Of a stretch of 14,726 nucleotides of DNA, positions 1 to 7,047 are shown piece after piece; position 1 is the stretch's first letter, and each line of letters starts with the position of its first letter. The stretch is taken from contig JAFAPL010000825.1 in assembly GCA_019247135.1 (NCBI GenBank), positions 1-14,726 of the forward strand, in the 5' to 3' direction. The translations under genes and the position numbers were made by a program. The DNA comes from Chloroflexota bacterium. Lineage in GTDB: Bacteria > Chloroflexota > UBA6077 > CF-72. The notes below the pieces were generated by a model. The model was not told the DNA's origin, searched no databases, and saw nothing but the letters and a program-made list of their open reading frames with translations.

Positions 1-638
1 GCCGACTGACGTTGGCCGGTGGCCCTATTTCGCATGTGGAATCGTTCAATGGGCTTTGCCTCACCGCACCAGCCGCACCAGCGATTGCCATCCATTACGG
101 CGGCAGGCGGAGCGATGCGCGCGCGAAACGGGCCTCTGCGCGGTCGCCTGCGCTCGCCAGCCGAGAACCTGTTGGCGTTCAGCTCTGCCGGCTCCGATAC
201 GGCCGGTTCGATCTTCGGCCAGGAAAACTGCTGGGCGGTACGCCTGCGATGGCAGTTCGCACACCGAACCGCACACTTTCTGATCTCCGCCTGGATGGCT
301 GACCAGCTGTACGCCTGATGCACGAGGCGGCAGATCTCCTTGAGTTTGTCGGCTGGATCGACATGGTCGAACTCGAGCACAACAGGATCGGCGACTCCGC
401 AATCGACGCAGCACTGATCAGCGAGATACGCCCAAATCCTGGCCTTAAGCTCTCGCGTGAACGCCCTGGACCGCTGAGTATTGCGACTGATGTACGTCTG
501 CTTGTTAGCCGCGTAATGGTCGCGCCCATACGCCGCGACGCAGGCCTTACACCTGCGATGCTGATGTCCCGTTTGCTTGTTTCGAAAGCCGAATTCGGCT
601 AGCTGCTTACTTTGGCCGCACAAAGAACATGTACGCAC
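1..638 (-). CDS. HNH endonuclease with zinc-binding modules, partial (C-terminus beyond left edge)
   Basis: The open frame runs from GTG 638 off the left edge, giving at least 212 residues with no stop. Residues 4-33 form a small zinc module (CSLCG, then RRCKAC). Residues 76-130 form an HNH core: CVDC at 77-80, the LEFDHVDP motif at 88-95 with the Asp91-His92 pair, then CANCHRRRT at 126-134. The core should be a metal-dependent DNA nuclease of the phage/homing HNH type. From about residue 192 a second CxxC module (CGWCGEAKPIERF) resembles the N-terminal one, so the protein may carry zinc modules on both sides of the nuclease. GTG 638 is preferred because GAGGG lies 9 nt upstream; in-frame GTG 686 and TTG 677 are also open, and TAG 689-687 limits the frame. 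Only about half of its first 30 codons end in G or C, and CTA, ACA and AGG occur, unlike the neighbours. This suggests horizontal acquisition. The biological role is unknown. Confidence 0.82.
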   Translation of the reverse strand, partial: MRTCSLCGQSKQLAEFGFRNKQTGHQHRRCKACVAAYGRDHYAANKQTYISRNTQRSRAFTRELKARIWAYLADQCCVDCGVADPVVLEFDHVDPADKLKEICRLVHQAYSWSAIQAEIRKCAVRCANCHRRRTAQQFSWPKIEPAVSEPAELNANRFSAGERRRPRRGPFRARIAPPAAVMDGNRWCGWCGEAKPIERFHMRNRATGQRQS

Positions 639-660
639 GGCGTGAAACCCTCGGTGGAAA

Positions 661-684
661 GGATGGTTTGGACCCAAACCATCC
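661..684. repeat. Perfect inverted repeat in HNH leader
   Basis: An 11-bp arm GGATGGTTTGG (661-671) is followed after two bases by its exact complement CCAAACCATCC (674-684). In RNA this would form about a 10-bp stem with a 4-nt loop. It lies 23 nt upstream of the HNH GTG start. No T-run follows on either strand, so it is not a standard intrinsic terminator. It could be an operator, an mRNA leader hairpin or a recognition site. Confidence 0.75.
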
Positions 685-696
685 ACCTACGCAACA

Positions 697-713
697 TCGG
701 GGCGGAGCCCCGA
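697..713. repeat. GC-rich hairpin TCGGGGC-GGA-GCCCCGA
   Basis: Seven-base perfect arms flank a GGA triloop. No T-tract follows on either strand. It sits 12 bp beyond the 661-684 palindrome, making a tandem hairpin pair upstream of the HNH gene. It could be a terminator of the Rho-assisted kind or part of a mobile-element end; the sequence alone does not decide. Confidence 0.6.
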
Positions 714-871
714 GCGCTATGGCTGGAATTCTGGTGCTGGACTTCCTTCTAATGGAGTCCCTCGGCGGGTTCGCTCTGCATCGTCGTCCTGATGGCGTCG
801 CCGCGCTAATCGCACGTATGTTCTAGCATCCGCTGGGCCAGTGCGCAAGATCGCCGTTGCGTGACCCTTGT

Positions 872-902
872 CGCAACTGCGGCTCAATCGGGCCGAGTTG
901 CG
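872..902 (-). terminator. Hairpin downstream of tRNA-Ala, possible terminator or processing structure
   Basis: Arms CGCAACT (872-878) and AGTTGCG (896-902), plus inner CGGC/GCCG pairing with one bulged base, form a strong stem starting 25 nt past the tRNA 3' end on the minus strand. No U-tract follows, so intrinsic termination is uncertain. Confidence 0.35.
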
Positions 903-926
903 AAGCACCGACCGCGTCCCGAGTTC

Positions 927-1002
927 TGGTGGACCTGAGGAGACTCGAACTCCTGACCTGACGCATGCGAAGCGCCCGCTCTCCCAACTGAGCTACAGGC
1001 CC
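927..1002 (-). tRNA. tRNA-Ala (anticodon CGC)
   Basis: The reverse complement folds as a full 76-nt cloverleaf with encoded CCA. The acceptor stem is GGGCCTG/CAGGTCC, the D-arm GCTC...GAGC, the anticodon stem GGCGC/GCGTC around loop TTCGCAT, and the T-arm AGGAG TTCGAGT CTCCT. The anticodon is CGC, reading GCG (Ala). The acceptor contains the G3:U70 wobble pair, the classic alanine identity element, which supports the assignment independently. Confidence 0.96.
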
Positions 1003-1014
1003 AGGACCACGTGG

Positions 1015-1020
1015 ATTATA
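1015..1020 (-). promoter_or_regulatory. -10 box for tRNA-Ala
   Basis: A perfect TATAAT on the minus strand (1020-1015) lies 12 nt upstream of the mature tRNA 5' end, placing the start of transcription a few bases before the tRNA. No good -35 hexamer is visible at the usual spacing. Confidence 0.65.
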
Positions 1021-1064
1021 GGCCCATGGGCGCTAGAGCGACGGGGCGAAATTACGGCCAGTAA

Positions 1065-1286
1065 CTACAGCGTTGGTTGTACGCTCAGGATCCAGTCCTC
1101 GCCGTTGGCGAGGTACCAGCCGCGGCGGCTGGTGATGCGGACCCCGCGCACTTCGAGCTCGTGCAGCGTGAACGCACGACCCTGAAAGCGCTCGGTGATT
1201 TCGGGGGGCGCGTCGGACCCGTCGCGCGCGCGACGCACCTCGGCCACCACGTAGCGCTCGACGATCGGCGTCTCGAGCATGTGCAC
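1065..1286 (-). CDS. Small hypothetical protein (73 aa)
   Basis: I do not recognise this family. The frame opens at GTG 1286 (or ATG 1280 two codons later) and ends at TAG 1067-1065. Third codon positions are almost all G or C, as in the clearly coding genes nearby, and unlike the competing frames over the same bases. The product is soluble and mixed-charge, with a run ITSRRGWYLANGEDWIL that looks like a beta-rich segment, and no membrane helix or signal peptide. It is divergent from the metalloprotease gene with only 39 bp between, so the two may share a control region. No clear Shine-Dalgarno sequence decides the start. Confidence 0.6.
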   Translation of the reverse strand: MHMLETPIVERYVVAEVRRARDGSDAPPEITERFQGRAFTLHELEVRGVRITSRRGWYLANGEDWILSVQPTL

Positions 1287-1305
1287 CCATCAGGATAGCG
1301 TCGGC

Positions 1306-1311
1306 TAGAAT
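1306..1311 (+). promoter_or_regulatory. Putative -10 box for the metalloprotease gene
   Basis: TAGAAT ends 14 nt before ATG 1326, which would give a leader of about 8 nt. No Shine-Dalgarno sequence is present, so the transcript may be nearly leaderless. The -35 region is weak. Confidence 0.4.
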
Positions 1312-1325
1312 CTGCGACACCCCTG

Positions 1326-2540
1326 ATGGCAGGCTACGGAACCGCGTTCGGTCGCGGACTCATCATTGGCGCGGGTGCAGCGCTGTTGTACGCGGCGGCT
1401 CGCGAGACCATGGGTCCCGCCCGCGCAGCAGAGCCAGAAGTCGATGAGAGCGCGAGGCGACTCATCGACTGGGATTGGGCAACCAACATGGCGATCCGCA
1501 CGGCGGGTCGCACCCCAACACTCCACCCGGGCGCGATCGCTCAGCTGCAACGCATGTACGAAGACATGCTGCGCGACATCGAAGGTCCGATCGCCGCCTA
1601 TACCCACAACGAGCTCTCCTTGGCAAACACGCGCGTCGAAGTGCTCGACCGCGCTGGCTGGATCCGCGCCAACGTCGTCAACTTCCGCGAGCTGCTGCAG
1701 CCCGTCGAGGATTTCTACCGCGAAACGGCTGGTAAGACGCGCTTCCCGCCACCCATGCCGCTTCAGCGCGGCGCGCAGATGCTGCTCAGCTCGCAAATCG
1801 GGATCCTGGTCGGATATCTCAGCCGACGCGTCCTCGGCCAATACGACATCGCCCTGCTCGGGCAGGAAACGATCAGCGGCGGCAAGCTCTACTTCGTCGA
1901 ACCCAACCTTCAGCAGGTCGAGCACATGCTCAGCGTTCCGCCAGACGAGCTGCGCCGCTGGATCGCGTTGCACGAGGCAACGCACGCGCACGAGTTCGAG
2001 CTGTACCCCTGGGTACGTGAATACCTGAACAACTCGTTGCGCCAGTACCTGCGACTGTTGCTCGAGGACATGCGCGGCCGCGGCGACGGCGGAGACAACA
2101 CGCTCGCGATGATCATGAATCGGTTCATCGGCAATCTGCGCCAGGGCCATAACGTGATCAACGCGCTCATGACGCCACCCCAGCGCGAGCTGCTGTCCAG
2201 ACTGCAGGCGCTCATGGCGCTCGCGGAGGGCTATTCGAATCACGTGATGAACAACGTCGGCCGCGACCTCCTGCCGAATTTCGAGCTGATCCACACGCGC
2301 GTGGAACAGCGCCAGCGGCAGCGTTCGCCCGCCGAGCAGTGGTTCCTGCGCATCACCGGACTGTCGCTGAAGATGGAGCAGTACCGGCTCGGCGAGCAGT
2401 TCGTCGACACCGTCGTTCGCCAACGTGACATCACGTTCGCCAATCGTGCCTGGCAGTCGCGGGAAGCCTTGCCGACGGAAGCCGAAATCAGAGACCCTGG
2501 GCGCTGGATCGCGCGTATGGAGGGCAGTCAGGTCGCGTGA
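1326..2540 (+). CDS. Zincin_2 / DUF2342-family zinc metalloprotease-like protein
   Basis: This 404-residue protein has a short hydrophobic N-terminus (residues 10-25) and then a mostly helical body. It carries HEATH at 216-220, a HExxH zinc site in an ALHEATHAHEFE context. Further on, AEGYSNHVMN (300-309) matches the family's second conserved block, usually EGHxxHVM-like, which supplies Glu and His near the metal. This pairing and the length are typical of the Zincin_2 family (DUF2342, including forms annotated as coenzyme F420 biosynthesis-associated), found mainly in Actinobacteria and Chloroflexota. The substrate is unknown. It is the first gene of a plus-strand run whose next gene begins at its stop codon. 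The second-block Gly-His is Gly-Tyr here, so one common His is replaced. Confidence 0.8.
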   Translation: MAGYGTAFGRGLIIGAGAALLYAAARETMGPARAAEPEVDESARRLIDWDWATNMAIRTAGRTPTLHPGAIAQLQRMYEDMLRDIEGPIAAYTHNELSLANTRVEVLDRAGWIRANVVNFRELLQPVEDFYRETAGKTRFPPPMPLQRGAQMLLSSQIGILVGYLSRRVLGQYDIALLGQETISGGKLYFVEPNLQQVEHMLSVPPDELRRWIALHEATHAHEFELYPWVREYLNNSLRQYLRLLLEDMRGRGDGGDNTLAMIMNRFIGNLRQGHNVINALMTPPQRELLSRLQALMALAEGYSNHVMNNVGRDLLPNFELIHTRVEQRQRQRSPAEQWFLRITGLSLKMEQYRLGEQFVDTVVRQRDITFANRAWQSREALPTEAEIRDPGRWIARMEGSQVA

Positions 2541-2548
2541 GGGACGTC

Positions 2549-3043
2549 ATGCGCTTCACCGTCGTCGACCCACGCGGTCGAGTCAGCTTCATCGCCTCGT
2601 GCTCGACGCTCGAGGCGCTCGTGGCGGCATGCGCCAGCGATAGCCAGCCGCGCACATTGGAGCAGTTGCTCAAAGCCGCTGAACCATTCGTCCCCGACCT
2701 GCCAGACCGCGTCCTCAGCGGACTGGCCGTGTTCGACGAGCACAACTCGCCGGAGAACTTCCGCTGGATCCACGCCGCGCTGGATTACTGCTTGCCCCAG
2801 GAGTCGCCGGTCTTGCGAGTGGTCGATCCGCGGACCGAGGAAGTCAGCCTGTCGCCTGTACGCGCGGGCGTGGTGGTGTTCAACCTGTTGGCCAAGCGGA
2901 TCGTGCAGCTACAGAACACGTACTCGGAGATACGGCGCAAAGGCCGCGTGCGCGTGCTTCGGAACAACCAGCCGACCGACCGCGTACATCGGTATGAGCT
3001 GCCCGAAGACTGGTCGCTCGTGCCGTCGCGCACAGCCCCGTAG
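2549..3043 (+). CDS. Hypothetical protein (164 aa)
   Basis: I do not recognise this protein. ATG 2549 is chosen over the in-frame GTG 2537 because GAGGG (2539-2543) sits 5 nt upstream. That ribosome site overlaps the metalloprotease stop, implying translational coupling. The protein starts with a beta-like segment (MRFTVVDPRGRVSFI) and continues with helical stretches and a basic segment near residues 120-145. No signal peptide, membrane helix or metal motif is seen. It ends at TAG 3041, and lysA starts in the same reading frame two codons later. Third positions are GC-rich like its neighbours, so it is a real gene. Confidence 0.7.
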   Translation: MRFTVVDPRGRVSFIASCSTLEALVAACASDSQPRTLEQLLKAAEPFVPDLPDRVLSGLAVFDEHNSPENFRWIHAALDYCLPQESPVLRVVDPRTEEVSLSPVRAGVVVFNLLAKRIVQLQNTYSEIRRKGRVRVLRNNQPTDRVHRYELPEDWSLVPSRTAP

Positions 3044-3046
3044 GCA

Positions 3047-4363
3047 TTGCTGCCCGAACGCTACGCGGCGCTGCTGCCTGAGACGGCGGCAGCAACGCCC
3101 CGCGGCCATCTGGCCATAGGCGGCTGTGATGTGGTCGAGCTAGCGGCGACGCACGGCACGCCGCTGTACGTGTATGACGAGGTGACCATCCGAGGACGGG
3201 CACGTGCCTATCGCGAGGCGCTGAAGTCGGCATACCCGGCCAGGTCACTGGTCTGCTACGCGGCCAAGGCGTATTGCGCGCCCTGGCTCCTGAAGGTCAT
3301 CGCCGAGGAAGCGCTCGGGCTGGACGTAGTCTCGGGCGGCGAGCTGTTCATGGCGCTGCACAGCGGGTTCCCCATCGAGCGCGTCTACTTCCATGGCAAC
3401 AACAAATCCGATGTTGAGTTACGTCAAGCGGTTGACGCAGGTGTCTCGCGCATCGTCGTCGACAATCTGGACGAAATCGACATGCTGGAGCGCACCTGTG
3501 ACCAGCAGGAAGTGCTACTGCGCGTCGCGCCCAGCGTCGAAGCGCACACGCACGCGCACATTCTGACCGGCGCGCTCGACACCAAGTTCGGACTCAGCAT
3601 CGAGACGGGTGCCGCCGAACAGGCAGCGCGCCGCATCCTCCAATCGAAGCGGCTGCGGCTGGTCGGCTTGCATGCGCATATTGGCTCGCAGATCTTCGAG
3701 CTGGAGCCCTACCGCCAGACGTTGCAGCGCACTTTCGACCTGGCGGCGCGGCTGCGAGACGAAGCCGGGTTTCGCCTGCGCGAGATCAGTCCTGGCGGAG
3801 GCTATGGCGTGCGCTATTCGAGCGCCGAGGACGAGCCGATTCCACCAGCACAGGCAGCGCGGGCCGTTGCGGAGGCGGTCTGCGACGCGGCGGCACAGCA
3901 CGGCTTCTCGGATCTACCCGCCTTGACGATCGAACCCGGGCGGTCGATCGTTGCGCCCTCAGCCGTGGCCGTCTATCGCGTCGGCTCGATCAAGCACATC
4001 GAGGGCGTACGTACCTACGTCGCGATGGATGGCGGCATGGCCGACAATATCCGCCCGACGGCGTATGGCGCGCGCTACACCCCGCTGCTGGCCAATCGGG
4101 TCCTGGACGAAGCTGACGCGCTGGTCGCCGTTGCGGGCAGGTATTGCGAATCGGGCGACGTGCTCGTCAAAGACGCGTCACTTCCGATGCCGCGGGTGGG
4201 CGATCTGATCGGCGTGCCCGCATCCGGCGCGTATCAGTTGTCGATGGCCAGCAACTACAACATGGTCCCGCGCCCGGCGGTGGTCGTCGTTAGCGACGGA
4301 CAGGCGCGCCTGGTTCGCCGCCGCGAGACCTACGAGGACTTGCTGAGCGCGGAGCGCTTCTAG
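3047..4363 (+). CDS. lysA: Diaminopimelate decarboxylase
   Basis: LysA removes CO2 from meso-diaminopimelate to give L-lysine, the last step of lysine synthesis, using PLP in the cytoplasm. The 438 residues fit the family length. The fold-type III signature is complete: the PLP lysine K74 in CYAAKAY, HAHIGSQ at 209-215, the phosphate-binding GGG at 250-252, EPGRSI at 296-301, CESGD at 367-371 supplied across the dimer, and GAYQLSMASNYN at 394-405. The N-terminus (LLPETA...GHLAIGGCDVVELA) matches typical LysA beginnings, so TTG 3047 is accepted as start although its ribosome site is poor. It follows the hypothetical gene's TAG by only 3 nt, in the same frame. It converges with the cytochrome c gene, leaving 3 nt between stops and no room for a terminator hairpin. 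Confidence 0.96.
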   Translation: MLPERYAALLPETAAATPRGHLAIGGCDVVELAATHGTPLYVYDEVTIRGRARAYREALKSAYPARSLVCYAAKAYCAPWLLKVIAEEALGLDVVSGGELFMALHSGFPIERVYFHGNNKSDVELRQAVDAGVSRIVVDNLDEIDMLERTCDQQEVLLRVAPSVEAHTHAHILTGALDTKFGLSIETGAAEQAARRILQSKRLRLVGLHAHIGSQIFELEPYRQTLQRTFDLAARLRDEAGFRLREISPGGGYGVRYSSAEDEPIPPAQAARAVAEAVCDAAAQHGFSDLPALTIEPGRSIVAPSAVAVYRVGSIKHIEGVRTYVAMDGGMADNIRPTAYGARYTPLLANRVLDEADALVAVAGRYCESGDVLVKDASLPMPRVGDLIGVPASGAYQLSMASNYNMVPRPAVVVVSDGQARLVRRRETYEDLLSAERF

Positions 4364-4366
4364 TCT

Positions 4367-5368
4367 CTACTGAGCGGGAACGCTCCAGAGGTAGGACGCG
4401 GCGGCGAGGGCGTCGTCGTGCGACAGGCCCAGCTTCGGCATGGCTGTGCCTGGCTTGTGCGCTGGCGGGTCCTCGATCCAGGCGGCGGTGTCGTCGACCG
4501 ACGCATTTGGAACGACGCCGCCGGCCAGTGTCGGCCGTTGGGATACGGGGCCGATGCCGCCGTTCGGGCCCAGGTTCGGGCCGATATTGCCGGCCGCGCC
4601 CGGAATATTCGGAATCGTGTGGCAGCCGCCGCAGCCGTACTGCAGGATGACCCTGACGCCCTGCTGTTGCTGCGGGTTGAGTGCCTGGTAGAACGGCAGC
4701 TCCTGCACGTTCGGCTGCTGGGGCATCTGTCCTACGCCTTGCGAGACATTGGCGGTGACGATGTCGTTGATGTGGTCCCAGGGCGTCGCGTTCTTGCCAT
4801 CCAACTCGATTGGCTTGTCGCCATTGAGGATCATCAGCGTGAGCTCGTTGATCTGCTCGTCGAGCAACGTGCCGCCGTCGATCTGGCCCCACGTTGGCAT
4901 CGGCGTGCCCGGGCGGCCACGCTGGATGGTCTTGAAGATGAAGTCGTACTCCTTGGTACGCGAATCTGGATCGGTGGGCCGCAGGTCTGGTCGATTCAGC
5001 GGCGGCGCCAGTCGAAGTGGCGTCACGCCTTGCACGACCGCGCCCTGGCCTTTTTCGCCGTGGCACGGATAGCACAGCGAACTGAACGTCTCGACCCCGC
5101 GGCCGATCGAGGTGTCCAGCTGTGCCTGGGATGCCTGGACCTGGCGTGCTGGCTCGCGGAATCCGTAGCCCAGGAACAGCAGGGCCATGGCGGCAATCAT
5201 GGCCGTGATCGCGACGATCTTGCGCTCCATCGCCAGAGCGCCCGTCGGCGGTCCTGGTGGCGCGCCCGGCAAGGGCTGAGCAACGCGCGCGGCGTACCAC
5301 AGGACCGCGCCAAGGATGACCAGCAGGAAAAGCGCCGTGAACAGCGCCGGGGCGTTCGTCAGATCCAT
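4367..5368 (-). CDS. Membrane-anchored diheme cytochrome c of the bc complex
   Basis: The 333-residue protein starts with two hydrophobic helices (about 7-28 and 50-68) that anchor it with the cytochrome part outside. Heme site 1 is CYPCH at 99-103, with a likely Met ligand in MPTW near 157. Heme site 2 is CGGCH at 246-250, with a likely Met ligand in TAMPKLG at 310. Two cytochrome c domains fused in one anchored subunit replace cytochrome c1 in many actinobacterial and chloroflexal bc complexes, and here it would take electrons from the Rieske centre. It is the last gene of the block, 12 nt after the Rieske stop. M47, just before the second helix, is an alternative start that would leave a single anchor; neither start has a strong ribosome site. 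Confidence 0.9.
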   Translation of the reverse strand: MDLTNAPALFTALFLLVILGAVLWYAARVAQPLPGAPPGPPTGALAMERKIVAITAMIAAMALLFLGYGFREPARQVQASQAQLDTSIGRGVETFSSLCYPCHGEKGQGAVVQGVTPLRLAPPLNRPDLRPTDPDSRTKEYDFIFKTIQRGRPGTPMPTWGQIDGGTLLDEQINELTLMILNGDKPIELDGKNATPWDHINDIVTANVSQGVGQMPQQPNVQELPFYQALNPQQQQGVRVILQYGCGGCHTIPNIPGAAGNIGPNLGPNGGIGPVSQRPTLAGGVVPNASVDDTAAWIEDPPAHKPGTAMPKLGLSHDDALAAASYLWSVPAQ

Positions 5369-5380
5369 TCTGGGGCGTGA

Positions 5381-6004
5381 CTACGCGGGTGGCGCGACGG
5401 CGTCGGCCGCGCTGGCGATCGGGCGGGAGATTGACTTCGACGGGCCGGTGTCGACGGTTATCTTGCCAGTCGAGTCGATATGCAACGGGAAGCGATCCAT
5501 GGGTCGCGGGGCAGGCCCCTGGATGATCTGGCCGTAGCGGTTGTAGATCGACCCATGGCACGGGCACTTGAAGCGCCCCTTGTCTGTAAACGCCTGGTCG
5601 CCGCCGTCGGGTGGACCCGGCATGGCCGGATCCTGGTCCGCCCACGGCACCGTGCAGCCCAGGTGCGGGCACTTCCAGTAGAGGGCGAAGAAACCTTCCG
5701 GAACACGCGTGATGTAAAACTTGCCCTCGCGCACGGCTTTGACGTCAGCCACCTTGAAGTCGGCGACCATGCCGGCGGTGACGGTTCCGCCAAACGCACC
5801 CAGGCGCTTGGGGGTGAAGAAGCCGAGGAAGCCGATGCTCCACTGGCCGAGCAGAGCCATGACGGCGCCCCAACCGATCCAGCGGAACGCCATGCGACGC
5901 CGAACTCGAGCGGTTTGCTCGACCTCGACTTCGTCCAGCTCGCGGAGCTGCCGCTCCTTCTCCGGCGGGACAAATAGGCCCAGCTCACGGGTGTTATTTG
6001 CCAT
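5381..6004 (-). CDS. Rieske iron-sulfur protein of the bc complex
   Basis: The 207-residue protein has a charged cytoplasmic N-terminus, RRRMAF (35-40) resembling a twin-arginine signal, one membrane helix (about 43-63), and a C-terminal Rieske domain. Box 1 is CPHLGC (112-117) and box 2 is CPCHGS (147-152). The 2Fe-2S ligands are Cys112, His114, Cys147 and His150, with a disulfide Cys117-Cys149. This subunit takes one electron from quinol at the Qo site and passes it to the cytochrome c subunit. The 29 residues between the boxes include a Gly/Pro/Asp-rich loop, longer than in mitochondrial or b6f forms. It lies between subunit IV (26 nt upstream) and the cytochrome c gene. A purine-rich AAGAGGG lies about 14 nt before ATG 6004. 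Confidence 0.95.
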   Translation of the reverse strand: MANNTRELGLFVPPEKERQLRELDEVEVEQTARVRRRMAFRWIGWGAVMALLGQWSIGFLGFFTPKRLGAFGGTVTAGMVADFKVADVKAVREGKFYITRVPEGFFALYWKCPHLGCTVPWADQDPAMPGPPDGGDQAFTDKGRFKCPCHGSIYNRYGQIIQGPAPRPMDRFPLHIDSTGKITVDTGPSKSISRPIASAADAVAPPA

Positions 6005-6030
6005 GCGCTTTGTCTAAGCCCTCTTCTGCG

Positions 6031-7047
6031 TCAATCTAAGCGTACCTGGCGCGGGTCCCACGGCCACATCAAGATCATCTGCTGTCCACGGAAGAACGAG
6101 CCGACAATCGTGAGCACAACGTAAGCGACGACAAACCCCGTAAACAGCGCGAACATGTAGTCACGCATGCCGTCTGGGCGATAAATGATCCGAATCAATA
6201 TCAACAGAACAAGTATCGGCAGATTCATCAGAATCAACGGCACGATGACGTTCGGCAAACTCAATGCGCCGATGCCGAACGGGTTAACGTCCGCCAGGAG
6301 GGGCGCGTGCAGGTTCGTCGCCAGCGTCTGCATCAGCGGTTTCACGCCGATCTTTTCGTCGAACAGGATCAACGCGATCAACACGATCGTGGAGTAAACG
6401 GTCGTAAAGATGCAGATCGGCTTGGCTTTCGGAGTGCCAAACCACTTGCCCACGTCGGCCGTACTGCGGTCGAAGTACGGAATCAGTGGGATCGCTCCGA
6501 AGACGACGCCTGCCGGTACCAGCACGCCCGCCAGAGACGGATGCATGTGCAGCAAGAGCTCCTGGAGATTCAGGAAGTACCACGGCGCTTTGGACGGGTT
6601 TGGCGTCTTGTCCGGGTTGGCGTGGGCCTCGAGGGGCGCCTGCAGGATGATCGAGACGATCACCAGACTGAGCAGCATCAGCACCGCAGCCAGGAATTCG
6701 ATGGTCACCAGGTGCGGCCAGACGTACACCAGACGCTCGGATTGCTCGGAGGCGCTGGGCGCGGGTTCGCGTTTGGCGACGGCCGCGACCTGTTCGCGTC
6801 GCGCGGCCGCGGCCGCGGCCACTTTGGTGGGCACGCCCGCGCCGGCGGGTCGTTCCGCGATCGCGGTGGCTCCGGCAGGAGCGGCGGCGGGTGCTGGCGC
6901 TGGTGCGGCGGCAGGCGCGGGTGCGGCACTGGCGGCCGACGGCGGCCGGCCGATACCAGCGGCGGCCGAGCGTTGCTTGTAGAGGGCAGCCCGCTCGGCA
7001 GGGGTCATGCCCTCCATGTCAGGTGTGCGTTCGAGTGGCCCAGGCAT
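6031..7047 (-). CDS. Cytochrome b C-terminal (subunit IV-like) subunit with long Ala/Pro N-terminal extension
   Basis: Residues about 106-338 are the C-terminal half of cytochrome b, with membrane helices near 112-135, 171-191, 211-229, 265-287 and 297-316. The Qo-site motif reads APWY at 154-157 (in NPSKAPWYFLNLQELL) instead of the usual PEWY, and HMHPSLAGVLVP follows. This half forms the outer quinol site with the Rieske protein. The first 105 residues are an unusual Ala/Pro-rich stretch with charged patches and no Met between 14 and 123, so the start cannot be moved past it. ATG 7047 overlaps the b6 stop (TGATG), supporting the start and translational coupling. The split from the b6 half is as in Firmicutes and cyanobacteria. 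Confidence 0.92.
   Translation of the reverse strand: MPGPLERTPDMEGMTPAERAALYKQRSAAAGIGRPPSAASAAPAPAAAPAPAPAAAPAGATAIAERPAGAGVPTKVAAAAAARREQVAAVAKREPAPSASEQSERLVYVWPHLVTIEFLAAVLMLLSLVIVSIILQAPLEAHANPDKTPNPSKAPWYFLNLQELLLHMHPSLAGVLVPAGVVFGAIPLIPYFDRSTADVGKWFGTPKAKPICIFTTVYSTIVLIALILFDEKIGVKPLMQTLATNLHAPLLADVNPFGIGALSLPNVIVPLILMNLPILVLLILIRIIYRPDGMRDYMFALFTGFVVAYVVLTIVGSFFRGQQMILMWPWDPRQVRLD

Larger units (their letters stand above)
639..926. other. Non-coding stretch with inverted repeats between HNH gene and tRNA
   Basis: I find no convincing gene here. Short open frames on both strands lack recognisable motifs and ribosome binding sites. The stretch holds the HNH leader and three inverted repeats (661-684, 697-713, 872-902). 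I see no copy of the tRNA 3' end that would mark an attachment-site duplication inside the window. Confidence 0.6.

Noticed and set aside
179..602. Plus- and minus-strand short frames over the HNH gene
   Set aside because: The HNH frame contains clear zinc and nuclease motifs; the others have none.
717..908. 63-codon minus-strand frame between tRNA and HNH gene
   Set aside because: No motif, no ribosome site and a low-complexity charged product; probably chance.
1305..2423. 372-codon open frame on the minus strand
   Set aside because: It is antisense to the metalloprotease gene, whose HExxH and second block are clear; long antisense frames are expected at this GC content.
4290..5672. 460-codon open frame on the minus strand
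   Set aside because: It overlaps the cytochrome c and Rieske genes in another frame and is Arg/Pro/Ala-rich without motifs.
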